A DNA stretch of 33,070 nucleotides from Pseudomonadota bacterium. Lineage in GTDB: Bacteria; Pseudomonadota; Gammaproteobacteria; Burkholderiales; Burkholderiaceae_C. Position 1 is the stretch's first letter. Each line of letters begins with the position of its first letter. The stretch is taken from positions 1 to 33,070 of the forward strand of contig JAUNUR010000035.1 in the NCBI GenBank assembly GCA_030538085.1, given 5' to 3'. Below, one piece after another: positions 32,465 through 33,070 of this stretch. The translations under genes and the position numbers were made by a program. The notes beneath the pieces are model-generated. The model made no database searches and was not told the origin of the DNA. It saw nothing but the letters and a program-made list of their open reading frames with translations.

Positions 32465-33070
32465 TCAGGGTACGTCGCGGCGTGGCGAGCCGACGTAGAG
32501 CTGGCGCGGACGGCCGATCTTGTATTCGGGATCGCCAATCATCTCGTTCAGTTGCGCGATCCAGCCCACGGTGCGGGCCAGGGCGAAGATGCCGGTGAAC
32601 AGGTTCACCGGAACCCCGATGGCGCGCTGCACGATGCCGGAGTAGAAGTCGACGTTGGGATACAGCTTGCGCGAGACGAAGTATTCGTCTTCCAGGGCGA
32701 TCTTCTCCAGCGCCTTGGCCAGGGCGAACAACGGGTCGTTTTCCAGGCCCAGCTCGGCCAGCACCTCGTTGGTGGTTTCCTGCATCAGCTTGGCGCGCGG
32801 GTCGTAGTTCTTGTAGACGCGGTGGCCAAAGCCCATCAGGCGCACGCCCGAGTTCTTGTCCTTCACCTTCTCCATGAATTCGCCGACCTTGGCCACGCCA
32901 CCCATCTTCTGGATGTCTTCCAGCATGTTCAGGCAGGCCTCGTTGGCGCCACCGTGGGCCGGGCCCCACAGACAGGCCACGCCGGCGGCGATGGCGGCGA
33001 ACGGGTTGGTGCCCGAGCTGCCGCACAGGCGCACGGTGGAGGTGGAGGCGTTCTGCTCGTGGTCGGCGTG
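32465..33070 (-). CDS. gltA: Citrate synthase, C-terminal part (cut by window edge)
   Basis: Citrate synthase condenses acetyl-CoA with oxaloacetate at the entry of the TCA cycle. The window holds the last ~201 codons, beginning [14 protein letters not shown]. The catalytic residues appear as His in [10 protein letters not shown], His in [12 protein letters not shown] and Asp in NVDFYSGIV. The sequence ends [16 protein letters not shown], as in type II hexameric bacterial citrate synthases. The N-terminal half lies beyond 33070. The GTG at 33034 is internal and not a start. Confidence 0.96.
   Translation of the reverse strand, partial: HADHEQNASTSTVRLCGSSGTNPFAAIAAGVACLWGPAHGGANEACLNMLEDIQKMGGVAKVGEFMEKVKDKNSGVRLMGFGHRVYKNYDPRAKLMQETTNEVLAELGLENDPLFALAKALEKIALEDEYFVSRKLYPNVDFYSGIVQRAIGVPVNLFTGIFALARTVGWIAQLNEMIGDPEYKIGRPRQLYVGSPRRDVP

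Overview
The window is GC-rich (visibly about two-thirds G+C in most genes) and reads as chromosome of a beta-proteobacterium of the Burkholderiales, most likely Comamonadaceae-like. The reasons are the gene types, the short AGCTAT...ATAGCT palindromes, and the dense set of intergenic repeats. The metabolic content suggests a facultative denitrifier: cytochrome cd1 nitrite reductase with heme d1 genes, a cobalamin-assembly cluster, and two ferredoxin-linked 2-oxoacid oxidoreductases. The taxonomy is inference; there is no rRNA gene in the window.

Layout. 1-232: window-edge repeats. 233-4955 (+): three overlapping genes for a 2-oxoacid (probably 2-oxoglutarate):ferredoxin oxidoreductase with an FAD/Fe-S NAD(P)H-linking subunit (korC-korA-korB like). 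4979-6219: an AT-rich orphan gene, then an internally deleted IS3-type transposase remnant. 6232-15015 (+): late cobalamin genes cobD, cobQ, cobT, cobS and cobC, interleaved with three non-cobalamin genes (a HEAT/SUKH-domain protein, an endonuclease/exonuclease/phosphatase-fold membrane protein and a serine hydrolase of the beta-lactamase family). 15220-21219 (-): the heme d1/nitrite reductase set nirS, nirC, nirF and two two-domain siroheme decarboxylases. 21658-25949: an Lrp/AsnC regulator divergent from a 1210-residue single-chain indolepyruvate ferredoxin oxidoreductase. 26515-28388 (+): a YbdG-type MscS channel coupled to creA. 28670-33070 (-): lipoprotein gamma-glutamyltransferase, two tandem TfoX-N paralogues, a short-chain dehydrogenase, and the C-terminal part of citrate synthase, cut by the window edge.

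How the genes fit together. Cobalamin and heme d1 both derive from uroporphyrinogen III, and the two clusters converge at 15.0-15.2 kb. NirS, NirC, NirF and the decarboxylases serve nitrite respiration; nirS has an FNR/DNR-like box upstream. The two 2-oxoacid oxidoreductases both deliver low-potential electrons to ferredoxin. Neither cofactor pathway is complete here: nirE, nirJ, nirN, cbiB and cobU are not in the window.

The most unusual content is the repeat layer. A ~196-bp element with a 96-bp cruciform (27-bp perfect arms) occurs twice in full as direct repeats around the nir-ior block and once as an inverted 40-bp stub. In each case it starts within 0-14 nt of a stop codon, and its inner hairpin shows a compensatory base-pair change between copies. 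Two 162-bp MITE-like elements with TCA target duplications flank 9.2 kb. A third MITE-like element, with CTAG ends, sits on the nirF stop codon. CobQ carries two in-frame repeat insertions. I see no CRISPR array, tRNA, rRNA or riboswitch.
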